A stretch of 64,000 nt of DNA from Trichoplusia ni (GCF_003590095.1 NC_039491.1:3224001-3288000); one strand, 5' to 3'; shown: positions 25,201 to 37,100, numbered from the stretch's first letter. Notes: generated from the letters alone by a model not told the origin. Translations and numbers: made by a program.

Positions 25201-28200
25201 AGGAAATTTGAAACTGTGTCCTTGATTTAGTGTGTTCGGTGATACTCCCTGATTCATGAGCATTCTGTGTTTAGTGTTAGCTGTAATATCTTTTTTGCTT
25301 GTTTGAAATGAACATATGTTTGTGCACAGCGCAATTTCTCTTTAGAGCGTAAATATTTAGTTGATGGTCAATGTAGTTTTATGGTCGGATAATTTGGGCA
25401 AATGTAAAGTGTTTACTAACATCTCTCCACAAAACAACTTTGCACTAACGTCGAACCCATTAACTTGGGCTTAACTATTTATCACACAGGTGACCTCTTT
25501 TCCAAGTTGTCCCAAAGATAATTTAAGCAGCGTTCCTCGGCACCTTTAGGGTCAAAGTGTTACGAAATTGACTCGACGTGAGCCCTCCGGGAAACAGCCC
25601 CGTTTCGAGGTCAACGAACATTTTTGCCTGTATCCTCGTGAATATTATAAAGGGCAACCGCATTTCACACGTACGGTTGACACTAAAAACGTTCAATTCC
25701 ATCCACCGTGAGCTTTATTCCTGGCGTTGTTTTGGCGTTACGCTTTATCTTTAGGGCAAAATGACAGTTGTTGGTCTCTCCATTACTGATTCTTACTGTG
25801 TACCTATATATAGCTAGTCGAGTACGACCATTCGCTGTAATTCAGAAGAAATGTTTAATAAATGAAAAGAAACTCAGTTTTCTTAAATGTTTGGCCAAAA
25901 AAGAATAAGCGCCGTTTGTCTGCAAAGTTACAGATACAATTGTTGGTTACTTTTATGTTGAGCAAAGGTCTACCTGATTATTCTTTTATTGTTCAAGTAC
26001 ATTGCAAGAAGTTTTGCTTTTGATAACAATAAAATTGCAAATGATAAAAAAGAAAAGCAAAAAGACTGATTCAAACAGGCGTCCCTAAAGAATTGAATGA
26101 GACAAAGAAAGAACACGCGTCTTTTCTCTCCGAGCTAAAAGTTCTTATATTCTTTTGCGAAAAATGTCGCCGGCTTAAAATTGAAATAAATTTGAACACA
26201 ACATCTATTTCTATCTCGACTACTCCAATCAGACACAGTTGATTAAGTGTGTCTGGGCCTGCGTGTTACCTCCTAATGTACTCGAGACAACACCTGTTCC
26301 CGAGCAGTGAATTTATCTTCATCAAAGGCTCCGCGGTAATCAAGTTATTGGGAAATATTTATTGACTTCCTCTGCGCTCCCTTTACGAAGCCCCATATAT
26401 CTTGTATAGGAAACATGTTTTTGGTCCGATAGTAATTTGTTGGCGCTCTACGGTATTTTTTCCGATTTTATTGTTGTTTAGGATCCAAACGTGGCCATAC
26501 TTCATCCCTGTCTCCCCTGCTCTCCGTCATGGGCACAAATGGGAAAGGGTCACCGTTATGGGGTTCCGTTTCGCCTGGCTGTATTTTCGCAGACAGCGAG
26601 GGGCAGCCATTTTATTAGCCCAGTGATCTGGCTTTATGAGTCATGTTTGCTGTAATAAACTCGTTTGTTTCCTTCGGAATGAGCTTCAATATTGAAACTT
26701 ATGTGCCGCCAATATCCGAGTCTGATAATAAGACGGTTTCCATAAATAAAACTTGTAAGTTTTATTTAGCAGTTACGGCTGCTAATGTCAATTTTGGTAC
26801 CTACCAAATTATGTTACTTTTATTGTGAGTCACATATAATATAAAAGGAAAATCACGACACTATGGGAACCTCGAGAAAAAGGTTAATCTAGAATAATGT
26901 AAATTGTAAAAGGCAAAGGCAAGTTACAATAAAAAATCCAAGATACCCTCCCAATGCTATCTCACTTAATATTTCTTCACGTAAGAATAGATGAGACTGT
27001 CGGAAAGACATTTTGTATTATGATTATTAGCCATTGCTTTGCGAGAATTCCTTTGGTTCCCGAGAGTAATAATACCGGTTTGCTTCAAAGACATTACTTC
27101 GATATAAAGCAATTTAGTCAATGTTCCCCCGTCAGTCACACGTCTTAGAAAGTGTCCCCGCATGCCTAGTTACCCAACAAGGTTCTCCGCAGTTATCTGC
27201 GTAGGGTCGACGTCCTTGCGGACAACGGCAAACTTGCCTCAATTAATCAGCAACGCCTGAGAATAAGTAACGAGCGAAACGCGATTAACTTTACCAACAA
27301 TTTGTAGACTTATCGTGTAATTTTTTATCATATTTTACGCTCCTCTTTATTTTATTACGCCAAAAAGTTAAATTATCACCACCTTTTTACGAGCTGTATA
27401 AAAACTTCGGTTTACCTGCTATGTTTTCGCTTGTAAAAACTTTTTCAAACGTTTAATTTAGTAAATAGGTGCTGTGCATTATATTGCTTCATCAGCACTT
27501 CATTCTGGGGAGTATATATACCTACCTTACTTTTAAGGCATTACATCATTTCGGGTGCCAAAAGTAACCTTCAGGTATCAATGACTCGAATTCGATTAGT
27601 TTCGGGGTCGCTGTGCTCTCGTTACGGGGGCCGGCGTCCAGCGCGGCTTCCCTCGTCAGGTACCGCATGACTGATGGGGCCGCATCGACGTGATCAAGGG
27701 TTCTGACCAATCCCTACCACAGAGCAGTCCGCTAATGCGGCAAAGGATTAATCAACAATTAATTTGCTTTATTTGCCCACATCGAAATGTTTGATATTTG
27801 CTCAGGAATTTGCTAATTGATTTCTAAGTAATTCGCTAATATTCTCTGATTGTATCGTAACCATATTACGAATTAGTAGTCATCTAAAGTATATGGTTAT
27901 GTACGTTATCTTGGCAGGGATCTGCAGTCGTGCAGCTGAAACTCTCATTTCTCGGAGCAAATTCTTAACTGCACACATTGTTGCAACAGTTGGATAGAGA
28001 AATTAAGCATTTACCTATAACAGTGTTAACAAGTTGCTTTCTACTATTTTTCAGAGTATTCTTAGTATCGTAGTTTAAGGTGGGTGAAAGTTACTCAAAA
28101 GCCGCGCTAAAGCAAAGGTCACATAAGCCGAAGTCGAAAGGAACAACACCCCCGAGACTGTATTGTGTCTAGTACATAATGAGTCCTCGTGCCGTCTATT

Positions 28201-29165
28201 GTAAGTGACCTGTACTACATAATTTGTCACTATAGGTACATGTGACGTGTGTACGAAAACATGACCTTTTGACAGCCAAACAGGATCAATGAAACCATAC
28301 AGAACGTAGACGATAACATCGCGGCTTTATTGGAAACCTTACAATACTTTTCCGTTTCTTCACCGACTTGAAACGGAGTAATGTTTAAGGGAAAACGTAT
28401 TAACAAAAATGTAGGTACGCAATGTACATACTTGTATCCATTTGCATTTATTTATTGGGGGGCATTTGTGGCGCAGTTGTCCGCAGGCCGGTCGTTGAGT
28501 GCTCTCGTGACGTCTAGGGCTGCGGCCGGGAGCGGCGGGATGCGAAAATTATGCGGTTACCGGACGCTATAACTGGCCAAAGCTCCTAAATGTTCGCATT
28601 TTAGAAGCTTCTACTTCTATAGTATACTATGGTAATACTATGTCTTAGAGGCATATAGTACATTACTTTGCTATCCAATACCGTTACTCAGTCACATAAA
28701 AAATAGTGAAAGCATTGAAATTAACTCCTAGAACCCATAGTGCCTCAGAGATTGGTTCGTGTTATAGGTACAATTATATTATTTATTGTCCAGCAGTTTT
28801 CCTAATAAATCGTGTTTGCGAAGAGATTATTAAACCGTTTATTGGAAAACGTCTGCTCTTATGTATACTAGGAATGGCAGATGGCGTGACTTTTATTTTT
28901 ACTATCTTCTGGGAAACACTTTGATTTACACATTAATAAATCATTGTACTTTACAAGATAGTTGAATTAAATTTTATACTTTTGTATTTGCAAAAAATAT
29001 GACTATAGTGCTATTTCTACAGTGTTTTATAACTAATGTAAGTTAAATATACGTTCATTCATGTTATAATTAATGCGCATGTTATTGTTATAATTAAAAC
29101 GTGATAATCGCACAAAATAAATTATAAATATGGATCCTGCTGTTTATTTAATAAAGCTAAAGAAT

Positions 29166-29389
29166 GTACTCGTAAATTTCCTTTAATTCATTTAAATACA
29201 TATAAATTACATTTTTAAATATATATAAAAAACAACATACATTTAAAAATATAAAAAATAGTGTCCAACCGGCAACGGGAACAGGGCCCAAGCTGCCGGT
29301 GGTCAGGGCTCCAGAGAGAGGAACCTCCTCACGATGCGCGCCGTGTCCAGAAGTACCGCTTTCTGAATCAAATTCGTACTCGTAAATTT
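29166..29389 (-). mobile_element. 5'-truncated LINE insertion with 14-bp target-site duplication
   Basis: GTACTCGTAAATTT is repeated exactly at 29166-29179 and 29376-29389, flanking a 196-bp insert. On the minus strand the insert opens in mid-frame in a reverse-transcriptase C-terminal tail, reaches a stop, then has a short GC-rich stretch followed by a very AT-rich 3' UTR (29180-29257). Truncation at the 5' end, the duplication and the 3' UTR next to the distal repeat are the hallmarks of target-primed reverse transcription. The perfect duplication suggests a fairly recent insertion. The family is a lepidopteran non-LTR retrotransposon; I cannot fix the clade from the tail alone. Confidence 0.88.
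29303..29374 (-). pseudogene. C-terminal tail of a LINE reverse transcriptase (fragment)
   Basis: The minus-strand frame from the truncation point is open for 23 codons and then meets TGA (29303-29305). It contains IQKAVLLDTARIVRRFLSL, which I recognise as the C-terminus of lepidopteran non-LTR retrotransposon polyproteins, where a QKA-x-LL-x-TARI-hydrophobic-R helix ends the protein. The insertion is cut off just upstream of this motif, so no catalytic part remains and the fragment cannot be functional. It is a passenger of the 29180-29375 insertion. Confidence 0.78.
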
Positions 29390-30320
29390 ATTATTAGAAA
29401 TTGGAAACTAAGTGTGTTGTTTCAAATCAACTATACATTATTTTACCAATTAATTATTTTCTTAACTTAAGAGTTTTTTAAGTTCGCACTAGGTTGTACT
29501 TCAGTTAAATAATTCTATTCCATCTATTATTTGAAACAAAGAAAATAAAATAACAATTCAATTTAAAGACTTTATATACAAAATGCTTAATCCGTCTGTA
29601 AACTTCAATTTGTTTATTTAAAACACGAGCTGTGTCCTTCATTCGTGATTAATTCATTTTATTTATTATTTAATTTATGGGATTATTTTCTCAGAAGTAA
29701 CATGTTTATTGTTAAAGTTTTAAATGAGTTTAAGAGGTTTATTAGAAAAAGTTATTATGTACATGTAAATAAGTTTAATTTATTTTACATGGGGTGGAGC
29801 TCTGATTTTTATAAAAACGTGTATTTATAAATTGGCTTTTTTTTTCTTCTAAAACCCGTTAACATTAATCGATGATTTGTAGCGGAGCTAATTAACTTGT
29901 AAAGTGAATCAATATTGTGTCCACTTATTATTAGAAATAGATTTTAAATAATTCTCAAGCACTTATAGTTCTCAATACACAATATAATTTACATAGCTTA
30001 CTTTGAATAATCCTTAAAAAGTTCCATTATCTCCCCATGAAGATAGCCAAAGTAAGGCATTTCTTTGATACGCGAGAGAATTTGCGTGAAACTTCCCGCT
30101 TGCCAAGCGGTCGTAACTTTAGCCTGGAACACAGAGTTCGGCATAGCGCGGACTGTATTAGGGAGTATTTAACTTTACATTTATGTTCATAAATCATGCT
30201 GAAATGTATCTGTTGCTTTACCAACTTATGAGATTTCGTGTGAACTGATCTTCGAGCAACGTGTTTACGGGACATATTTTTCGTGATCTTCATTTTCATT
30301 TCTGCATGTGAGGAAATCTG
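29390..30320. other. AT-rich DNA, no gene seen
   Basis: Very AT-rich between two retroelement insertions. Small open frames here (29645-29830 plus, 30027-30299 minus) show no domain or splice support. Confidence 0.55.
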
Positions 30321-30339
30321 GATTCCAAATATTGGAATC
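30321..30339. repeat. Perfect 8-bp inverted repeat
   Basis: GATTCCAA and TTGGAATC flank a 3-base ATA spacer, forming a perfect palindrome of 19 bases directly before the retroelement composite. It could be a hairpin or a dimeric protein-binding site. No function can be assigned. Confidence 0.7.
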
Positions 30340-30356
30340 TGATATCACCATCTCGT

Positions 30357-30440
30357 AGTTAGCCAGCGTGGTGACCAGTGCTCAAACCTTTAATAAGCGG
30401 GAAGTGGCCTGTGCCCAGCAGTGGAACGTAGATCATCATC
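30357..30440 (+). mobile_element. Retroelement 3' end, lepidopteran family, plus orientation
   Basis: The segment includes the string GCCTGTGCCCAGCAGTGG (from about 30408), which I recognise as the conserved 3' end of a very common lepidopteran retroelement, normally followed by a trinucleotide tail. The preceding GTGGTGACCAGTGCTCAAACC also belongs to that 3' region. The 5' end is truncated. The tail is an ATC/ATG-type microsatellite (30431-30442) where it abuts the next element. Confidence 0.7.
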
Positions 30441-30596
30441 ATTGGCCTAGCCTTTTCCCAACTATGTTGGGGTCGGCTAACAGTCTAACCGGTTTCAGTT
30501 AAGTACCAGTGTTTTACAAGGAGCGACTGCCTATCTGACCTCCTCAACCCAGTTACCTGGGCGGCACGATACCCCTTGGTAAGGCTGGCATTATTA
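30431..30596 (-). mobile_element. Second retroelement 3' fragment, probably minus orientation
   Basis: From GGCCTAGCCTTTTCCCAACT (about 30444) through ATACCCCTTGGTAAGGCTGG (about 30570-30589) the sequence matches a lepidopteran interspersed repeat I know, including the TTGGGGTCGGCT and GTACCAGTGTTTTACAAGGA blocks. The family usually carries an ATG-type tail next to GGCC, which puts its 3' end at the left, so it runs on the minus strand and is truncated at 30590-30596. No clear target-site duplication was found for the composite. Confidence 0.68.
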
Positions 30597-30600
30597 TTGC

Positions 30601-32341
30601 AAGAGGTGTTTCTGCTATAAGTTACGATGGATTCTTTTCATAGCTGGCGTAATTACGATATTAGCTTTTCGATACTATAGTAGTGTTGTCATATATTTAT
30701 TACGTTTCCCCTTTTGTCTAGTAATATATACTATCTCAAACATTAAATTAATCTGACCTATATTCTCATAATAATTTATTTATTTATTTATTTATTTAAT
30801 AATCACACTAATCTACCATTACAGGTTACTTAACCTAATGCGGTAGCTAGGACTTAACAAAGGTTTTTATTAAAGGGTATTTATGTGAACTAGGGTTTCA
30901 AAGATTGAATTATTATGCACATAGTTGCAGGTCTAGATTCCAGCGACTGTTTTAATATGTAATCTTCTGATAATTCTGATATGCATAGGCAATAAGTTAA
31001 TAATGGTCAAAGCCAAATATTATACCAATACATCCCACAAAAACGGACAATGGTTTTATTGATTTTGTCAAAACAATGAGGGGTGGAATCGAAAATAACA
31101 AATGAAGTCAGGTTCATTGATATACTGAAAAGCTCTCGTCAAAATCCACGAGTGAATATATTTATGAACAGAGATTTCATATACACACATCGATAGAATT
31201 AAATTAGGCCAAATCTGTGGCGGTGCGGATAAGCATTTGTACGTACACTGAGTTCTCTAATACTTTTTCACAGGTTTTCTGATTTAGAATGTACACATGT
31301 ATCTGTAAAGTGCCAGATGAAGTGAACAGATCCTGTAATAAGCTTAATTCTGTTAAGGGTGTGTGTTGTCAGTTTCGCTGCTCCTGCCATGTATTTTGAA
31401 ACTTGTATTTATGATGTAAAGTTGTTGCCGTAGCCAACTATAACAAAACTCTTGCGCCATATGCCGGCGAACATTCTAGAAAGGCGTGTTACTTGTTAGT
31501 TACTTAATAAAAGTTACCGTCGAGTGTAACATCTCATTATACTTACAGCTTTAACATGGATACGGCAGTTTTATGTGCGAACTTTCTTTTTTGTTTTAGT
31601 ACTTTTTTACAGGCATAAGGAACTCGTAACATAATACTGTTCACGGGAACACTGAGGACGCTAATGCGATGGTTTGCGTTACATTTCAATATTGTTGTGA
31701 CGCAATGTAGCCTTTTTACAAAATTGGCTTCGTTGTAAAGGCGAAATGACTTGTCGTCGCGAGAAGGGAAGTACTTATCGTTACGTTGCTTGTTTCAAAC
31801 TTTATTGACAGGTAACTTTATGTTAAGTAATTAGGTAATGTGTACCCCAGGAGCCATTCAAACTGCTGCCGAAATAAACCTGAATGAACGATGAGTCACG
31901 TTGAATGATTATTTGTTTGCCAAATATTGCGTCGGAGAGCCCTCGATCCGATTTGGCTGAGCGGCCGAGCACCTAGCCTGCCTGTATCGCGATAACAGCG
32001 AAATAAACGTTTACGCATTCACTTCAACTAACTACATACACATTTTGGCAAATCAAACAGGTATCATAAACTTGAAACGGGTATTAACTTTTAGTCAAAT
32101 GGGACCATTCAAACTCTGAATGTCGTCATAAATGGAATTTAGAGCAAATTTTAACTGACATACGCGTACACATAACGGGTTGATGTTAATTTTACGTAAG
32201 TTTCTAATGGCACGTATCAGTAAATGCTTTTGTGTAAAATCATAATGGCCTCCGACTGCTGTCATATAATAGGAACTGTAATTGAGTAGTTACTGACTCT
32301 TTTGTTTATGACATTGTTAGGCTTCGGCTAAAGTTGTTTGT
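30601..32341. other. AT-rich DNA between retroelements, no gene seen
   Basis: It contains the TTTA microsatellite described separately and a weak AG|GTAACT junction near 31816. No coding frame is supported. Confidence 0.55.
30774..30799. repeat. (TTTA)n microsatellite
   Basis: About six uninterrupted TTTA units. The next stretch, ctaccattacaggttacttaacc, is less AT-rich and may be the remnant of an element whose tail gave rise to the tetranucleotide run, but I cannot identify it. Confidence 0.85.
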
Positions 32342-32538
32342 ATACTTAGTTTAATGACCTTTTTTTTTTTTTTTTGTTTAGGCGGGGGAATCCTCATGGA
32401 CACCCACTCCCTCGGGGGAGGAAATGGGTAGTGTCAGACTTTTACTGACTAAACCTGAACCGCCGTGCTACGTCATCCGCGTTTTTGTGTCGGTGTATGG
32501 CAATGCGTTGCAATCCTTCATACTTAGTTTAATGACCT
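32342..32538 (-). mobile_element. SINE-like insertion with 19-bp target-site duplication
   Basis: The 19-mer ATACTTAGTTTAATGACCT is repeated exactly at 32342-32360 and 32520-32538, bounding a 159-bp insert. The insert starts with about 15 T on the plus strand, i.e. a poly(A) tail on the minus strand, followed by GTTTAGGCGGGGGAATCC and GTGTCAGACTTTTACTGAC, both typical of a common lepidopteran short interspersed repeat that I recognise. The 5' end on the minus strand starts with TGAAGGATTGCAACGCATTG. No clear tRNA-type promoter boxes are seen, so it is either a 5'-truncated SINE or a LINE-derived fragment. The perfect 19-bp duplication indicates a young insertion by target-primed reverse transcription. 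Confidence 0.92.
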
Positions 32539-33615
32539 ACGATAAAAGAACCGTTAGGTTCGATGGAAAATTATTTTTCCATTATAAGGCGGTAGTTTAA
32601 AAACAAAGTGCTAACTATGGGCATAACTCCAATTTATCATTTTAAATAAAAGCCATTTAAGTTGATGAGAACTTACGGTACCTACGTCGTCAGGTTTCAT
32701 GATCCCGGTACTAAGTATCGGGAACGTAATATAATTTTTCAAGCATAATACGAAGTTGATAACTTTATGAAATTACCTTCGCTAAGTACTAACATTGTTT
32801 ATTGCGGGCGTTTTAGTTAAATTACGCTCGGCTCTTTGTAACAGTAATCTTTTATACAGTTTGGTTGATTTAATAGGAGTTGGCAACCCTTCTTCGAATC
32901 TGCAATATCATGCGTCGTGCACACGAGGAATTTAATTTTATTGAACAAGACTGAAGGTTGCTTGGTGTGGTTACCGTGGCAAGTACCAAGAATGTTTTCG
33001 AGAACATCAACTTGTTACATGAAGACGATTTACAGAATCTTTTGGGAATCGTTGTTTGATGGGCATTGTTTACACGGATAAAAGTTTCGAGTTTACACAA
33101 AGTTTTCAAGTATTAAGTCTAAAATAAGAGGTTAAATTAAAAGCTATAGATACTAAACATAAATGTAAGTGGCTTTTTAAATTTCTGCAAATTCTGACTA
33201 TTTTATTCTTGCTTTTTGTTTATAGAGGAAATTAATTTTACACAAAGTTATTTTTCTGTACGGTTAGAAAGTAATTTGATACTTATATCAAAATCTGATA
33301 CAGTGGTTCATGCAATTTCTGTAGCCTTATCCCGCAAAATATTATATAAAAACACTACGTGTGACAAATTTAAACTAAAATGACCATAACCATGTGTTTG
33401 TGTAGTAGAACTCTGTAATATTATCTTCAAGGAGATGAGTAAAGTGAAGCACTTAAATGTAATGTAACGGCGTGGTAATAATTAATAAACCACAAAACCA
33501 CTTGCAAATAACTTTATCACGGCCAACATGATAATAAACAAAAAAGTACGTAAAGTCTTTACGCCCGAGCAGCGAGAATTTACGTATTTTTCAGGCGAAA
33601 CGGCAATAAAGTGCT
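32539..33615. other. AT-rich DNA, no gene seen
   Basis: A minus-strand open frame at 32870-33109 (79 codons) is Ser/Arg/Lys-rich with no domain. Nothing else is supported. Confidence 0.5.
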
Positions 33616-33864
33616 TTATAGCCACAAGCACAGCTGAGCCGGTGGAAAATAATTATATAGCGGGCTTTCATCGTCATTTTCAGTGTAAGCATTGGACGTG
33701 AAAAGCCGGTGACGAGCCGCGGCCGGTAATGGAGGTGGCGCCGAGGGCCGCCCGCGACACCATTGTGCCGCGGCCCGCTCACAGGCCATTGTGGCCCGCT
33801 GTAGCGCATGCAACCGTGTGCGCATCTGACGCTGCACTGCTGCCTCCGGCGACATATTAGCCAT
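33616..33864 (-). CDS. Candidate GC-rich first coding exon, unknown product
   Basis: This minus-strand frame of 82 codons lies on an abrupt CpG-rich island (about 33700-33855) in AT-rich DNA. Its ATG has an adenine at -3 and G at +4 (acaATGgct). The N-terminal part, starting MANMSPEAAVQRQMRTRLHA, is rich in Ala, Arg and Gln and could form a long helix of about 35 residues. A Pro/Ala-rich run follows near residues 40-50, then an acidic TENDDES. A donor-like GTGAGC (GT at 33781-33782 on the minus strand) could end the exon after about 27 codons; otherwise no good donor is seen. The alternative is a non-coding CpG island with an accidental frame. I recognise no family. Confidence 0.3.
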   Translation of the reverse strand: MANMSPEAAVQRQMRTRLHALQRATMACERAAAQWCRGRPSAPPPLPAAARHRLFTSNAYTENDDESPLYNYFPPAQLCLWL

Positions 33865-34008
33865 TGTAGATACGTGACCAAATATATACTCACAATATCT
33901 CTTAATTATTTCAAGAAGTCTTTACCAAATCTTTTAAAGTAGTCTGGCTGGTTGCCCTAATGGCGCATTTGATTACCCTTAGGTACATCTCGGTTGTAAT
34001 ATTTTCAG

Positions 34009-34046
34009 AGCGATTTATTCCGAACCCCTCTCATACCTCGGCGGTT
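34009..34046 (+). CDS. Candidate 38-nt exon
   Basis: A 3' splice site (ggttgtaatattttcag, ending at 34008) and a consensus donor GTGAGTCA (GT at 34047) bound a 38-nt segment open in all three frames. Downstream sequence to about 34130 is GC-richer than its surroundings. All-frame openness in so short a piece says little, so this is a splice-signal prediction only. Confidence 0.15.
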
Positions 34047-34139
34047 GTGAGTCAGACATGTGAGATATGCGTCTGGAGCCACGACGGGGAATTCCAGTCC
34101 GAGACACCGATTTCTCAACAACCTTGGGCCTCTTTGTAA

Positions 34140-37100
34140 CTGTAACTAGCTAATGTAAATCTAGCAGCTTTAAACGAATCGTCGGTTTTGTCAGCTAACA
34201 AATTATGGGATTGTTATCGAAGAAACGAGGAATGGAATTAAAATTTTTGTTTATACGAAAGGGTTATCAAAAACTTACAGATAAGGTACGAAGACCAGAA
34301 CTAAACATTTTTCCATTGTCTAAGCAACAGCGGGTTCATGCTAAGAATAAAATGTATAATGGAGTCTTACAAAATACGTCACTATGACGCTTGTGGTTCC
34401 ACCTGACTCTAAAATATTATGTTATTTTCTAAGAATCTGAGGTGACTTTGAGAGAAGCACCTTTTCCAAGAAACGTATATTATTATTTCTTGTCGTTCGA
34501 AATGTGCCAATAACAAACTTTCTAATACAATAGCTTTGCCCTTTGCTTCGTCCGCGTGAAATCTTACATAAAACCTTTATTAATTGTAAAGTTTAATCGA
34601 AATCGCTTCAGTAGTGTTTACGTTCAAGTATTTCAACAAAAAAAAAATACTTTGCATTTATACCTACTATTAGCCGGTCTAAACTGATAGTTCGTTACTC
34701 AAGGAGTTTATTTTTACTTGTTTCCATTTATTTCGAACAATAGTTGTGGCTGGAATTGGATTCTGTGTGAGCGATCATAAAACACCCGTCCGAAAGCTGA
34801 CCAATACAGTAGTATTAATTATTTGACCATTAATTAAACTTTGCGCAAACTACTATTTAAAATTAATTTTGTTAATCGCGTTCTCGATAATGTCAAAAAT
34901 GATTGAATTTAATTTTAAATAGGCTTGTTTATGTGCGAAAGTAATTTTAGTTTGTGTGTGTTGGTAATGATGGCAACGCGAGGAGTTGATATTGTAAATT
35001 ATTGGTAAAGATTGATAAACTGACCAAATGTACTTACCGTCATGCATATTTTGTGTGTTTATCTTACGTACGCTTCATACACGATTCATACGAAACTCCA
35101 ACAAACATAGATAGCCCACAATAAGTAACTGTTTCATTTACACAGCACTGAAGACATAATGTGTTGATATCGAGTCGCGTGTGCGAGAATATTTACTGTT
35201 TATTAGTCCCACGTTGGGCGGCAGGATGCAGCGTCCCCGGTGCGTTGTTTACGCGTCATGCCGCCCCAGTGTCGCCCGCAGCGATCGATATCGAGCCTCA
35301 CTCGCTCTGATATTGAATTTTAATGAAGCACACCAACTTAAATAACCGTACCCAGAGTTTCAGAATTCCCAAAGTGCGTTAAACTCAGCGCCAGAACTTC
35401 TCGCGCACTTCAAACGGTTTTAATACGTCTTTTAACTGTCAGAGTTCATGCTTATCTGCCGTTCTTACGGTGTAAAAGAAACTTTACCAGGATTCGGCGG
35501 ATCGAATACCAAAGTGATCTCTCCTTTCTTTGTTCCTTGTTCATACTTCGAAATGTATTTTACTATAAATTAACATATTTGCGTGTATTCTGTATAAACT
35601 TTTTAACTTTTGAGGGTGCAAGTTACAATAGTTTTCTAAAAGCTTAGATTCACGAAATATTTTTTCAACGCGGGTGGTCACGGCATATTGTTGTTTAAAA
35701 AATGATTTACCCGAGCGCTACGTAGGAACAACATGGCAGATGCTTTTAAAAAATGTATTCAGTCGAAGAACAATAACCCGCGTAACCCGATAGGCATACA
35801 AAATCAAATTTAATATCCGCGGATATTGGAGTCAATGCGATACCCTTGCTCGAGTGTACGGAATCGATATGCTGTTATCGTGGAATGTAAACGTCGTGCT
35901 GTGTTATTGTCATCGTTACCACAAGCGATCTTTATCAAGCGAAGTGTGTTCTATTCCCATAAGAACTCGTCCAAAATTGATTACTCTTCGCCCATGCAAG
36001 ATTTTACTTGAGCAAACGGTCCCCCAACTTTAAAACTAATTCCTCTTTGTAAGCTGGCCACCTGCGCCCCGCAAATCTGATAACATCATAAAACAATTTT
36101 TTTAACATGTTTCAAATTAATAAACACCATCTGAAAGAGACTTTTTTTGCTCCGATACAAAATCGAACTATCGAAAAAAGATTCACATTCACTCTTAAAA
36201 TATATGGAAGTGCTATTAGGTGATGAATAGGGTTTAGCGATAGAAAATGCGATAACTGAAGGATTGTAAAGTGTATTCAAATGAAAGAGATACAAAAGGC
36301 AAGAATCCCATAAAAAAAGGGTCACTGCGATACTATAGTTGGTATTGAATTCTCTGAGCTGCTATACATTTATCCCTGTTTGTCTAATGTTTTAGATCGC
36401 TTTTGTTTTCAACGATAATACATTGTTGTAAGGGCCACGGTTGCTGACGTAAGATATTAACCGTGTTTTCGTTAAAGAAAGTAAAATTGTACTGTGATAA
36501 AGTTTGGTTAAGTGCCATTTTTCTTAAACCCAATTTAATCTGACGTTGAAAATCAGAAGATGCTAAAAACTTTTTCAGTCAAAATTGATTAGAGTGAATT
36601 TCGTCGACACCCGCACCTAAATCTCAACGGAGTCTGCACATAGCAGTTTAATCTATAACAACGAGGGTAATTTCGAAGTTTGAGAGTCATTGTACTTATG
36701 TATTCTTTGCAGATTCGTGTTATTAATTCCCGATCGCCTAATATTAGCTTTGGCTATAGTTATTAGTTTTGGATATGCTTTCGTACGTGTGCCGCATAAG
36801 TGATGGAGAGATTAGAAGAACGTTGAATTTAGAAGAAAAGAAGTTAAAATATACAATTGAAAATTGAATACATGAATAAAAGAACAACTGTGACTCGATT
36901 ATATGTGTTTTCTCTTCGTATAAATCGAGAACTAATTGTCCTATTAGAAAACAATAAAATAGCATTGCATAAATTGTATATTTTTTTCAAATGTTATAAT
37001 TACGGCGGTGCCCTCGCATGGAGTACACAACGGTTACGTCCCTAACTTGTATAGATGTTTGCATCTTCCCCGCTCTCCTCGTAAAGTGCCTCTTTACCCG

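Larger units (their letters stand above)
17640..29165. other. Long AT-rich gene-poor stretch
   Basis: 11.5 kb with no frame above about 105 codons and no recognisable protein. Points of note are a candidate ratchet site at 19114/19115, a short degenerate repeat at 19150-19198, a 12-base T run near 18427, GC-richer patches at 20460-20590, 27600-27680 and 28460-28560, and many isolated splice-like motifs. The 24903-25211 plus-strand frame (102 codons) has a hydrophobic segment but no homology I recognise. It is consistent with a long intron or intergenic DNA. Confidence 0.55.

Noticed and set aside
24903..25211. 102-codon plus-strand frame with a hydrophobic segment
   Set aside because: No recognisable domain, no GC or codon-use shift, and no start-context or splice support; its length is within chance for this window.
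31795..31825. AG|GTAACT fusion after caaactttattgac
   Set aside because: The pyrimidine tract is too broken to count as a ratchet point.
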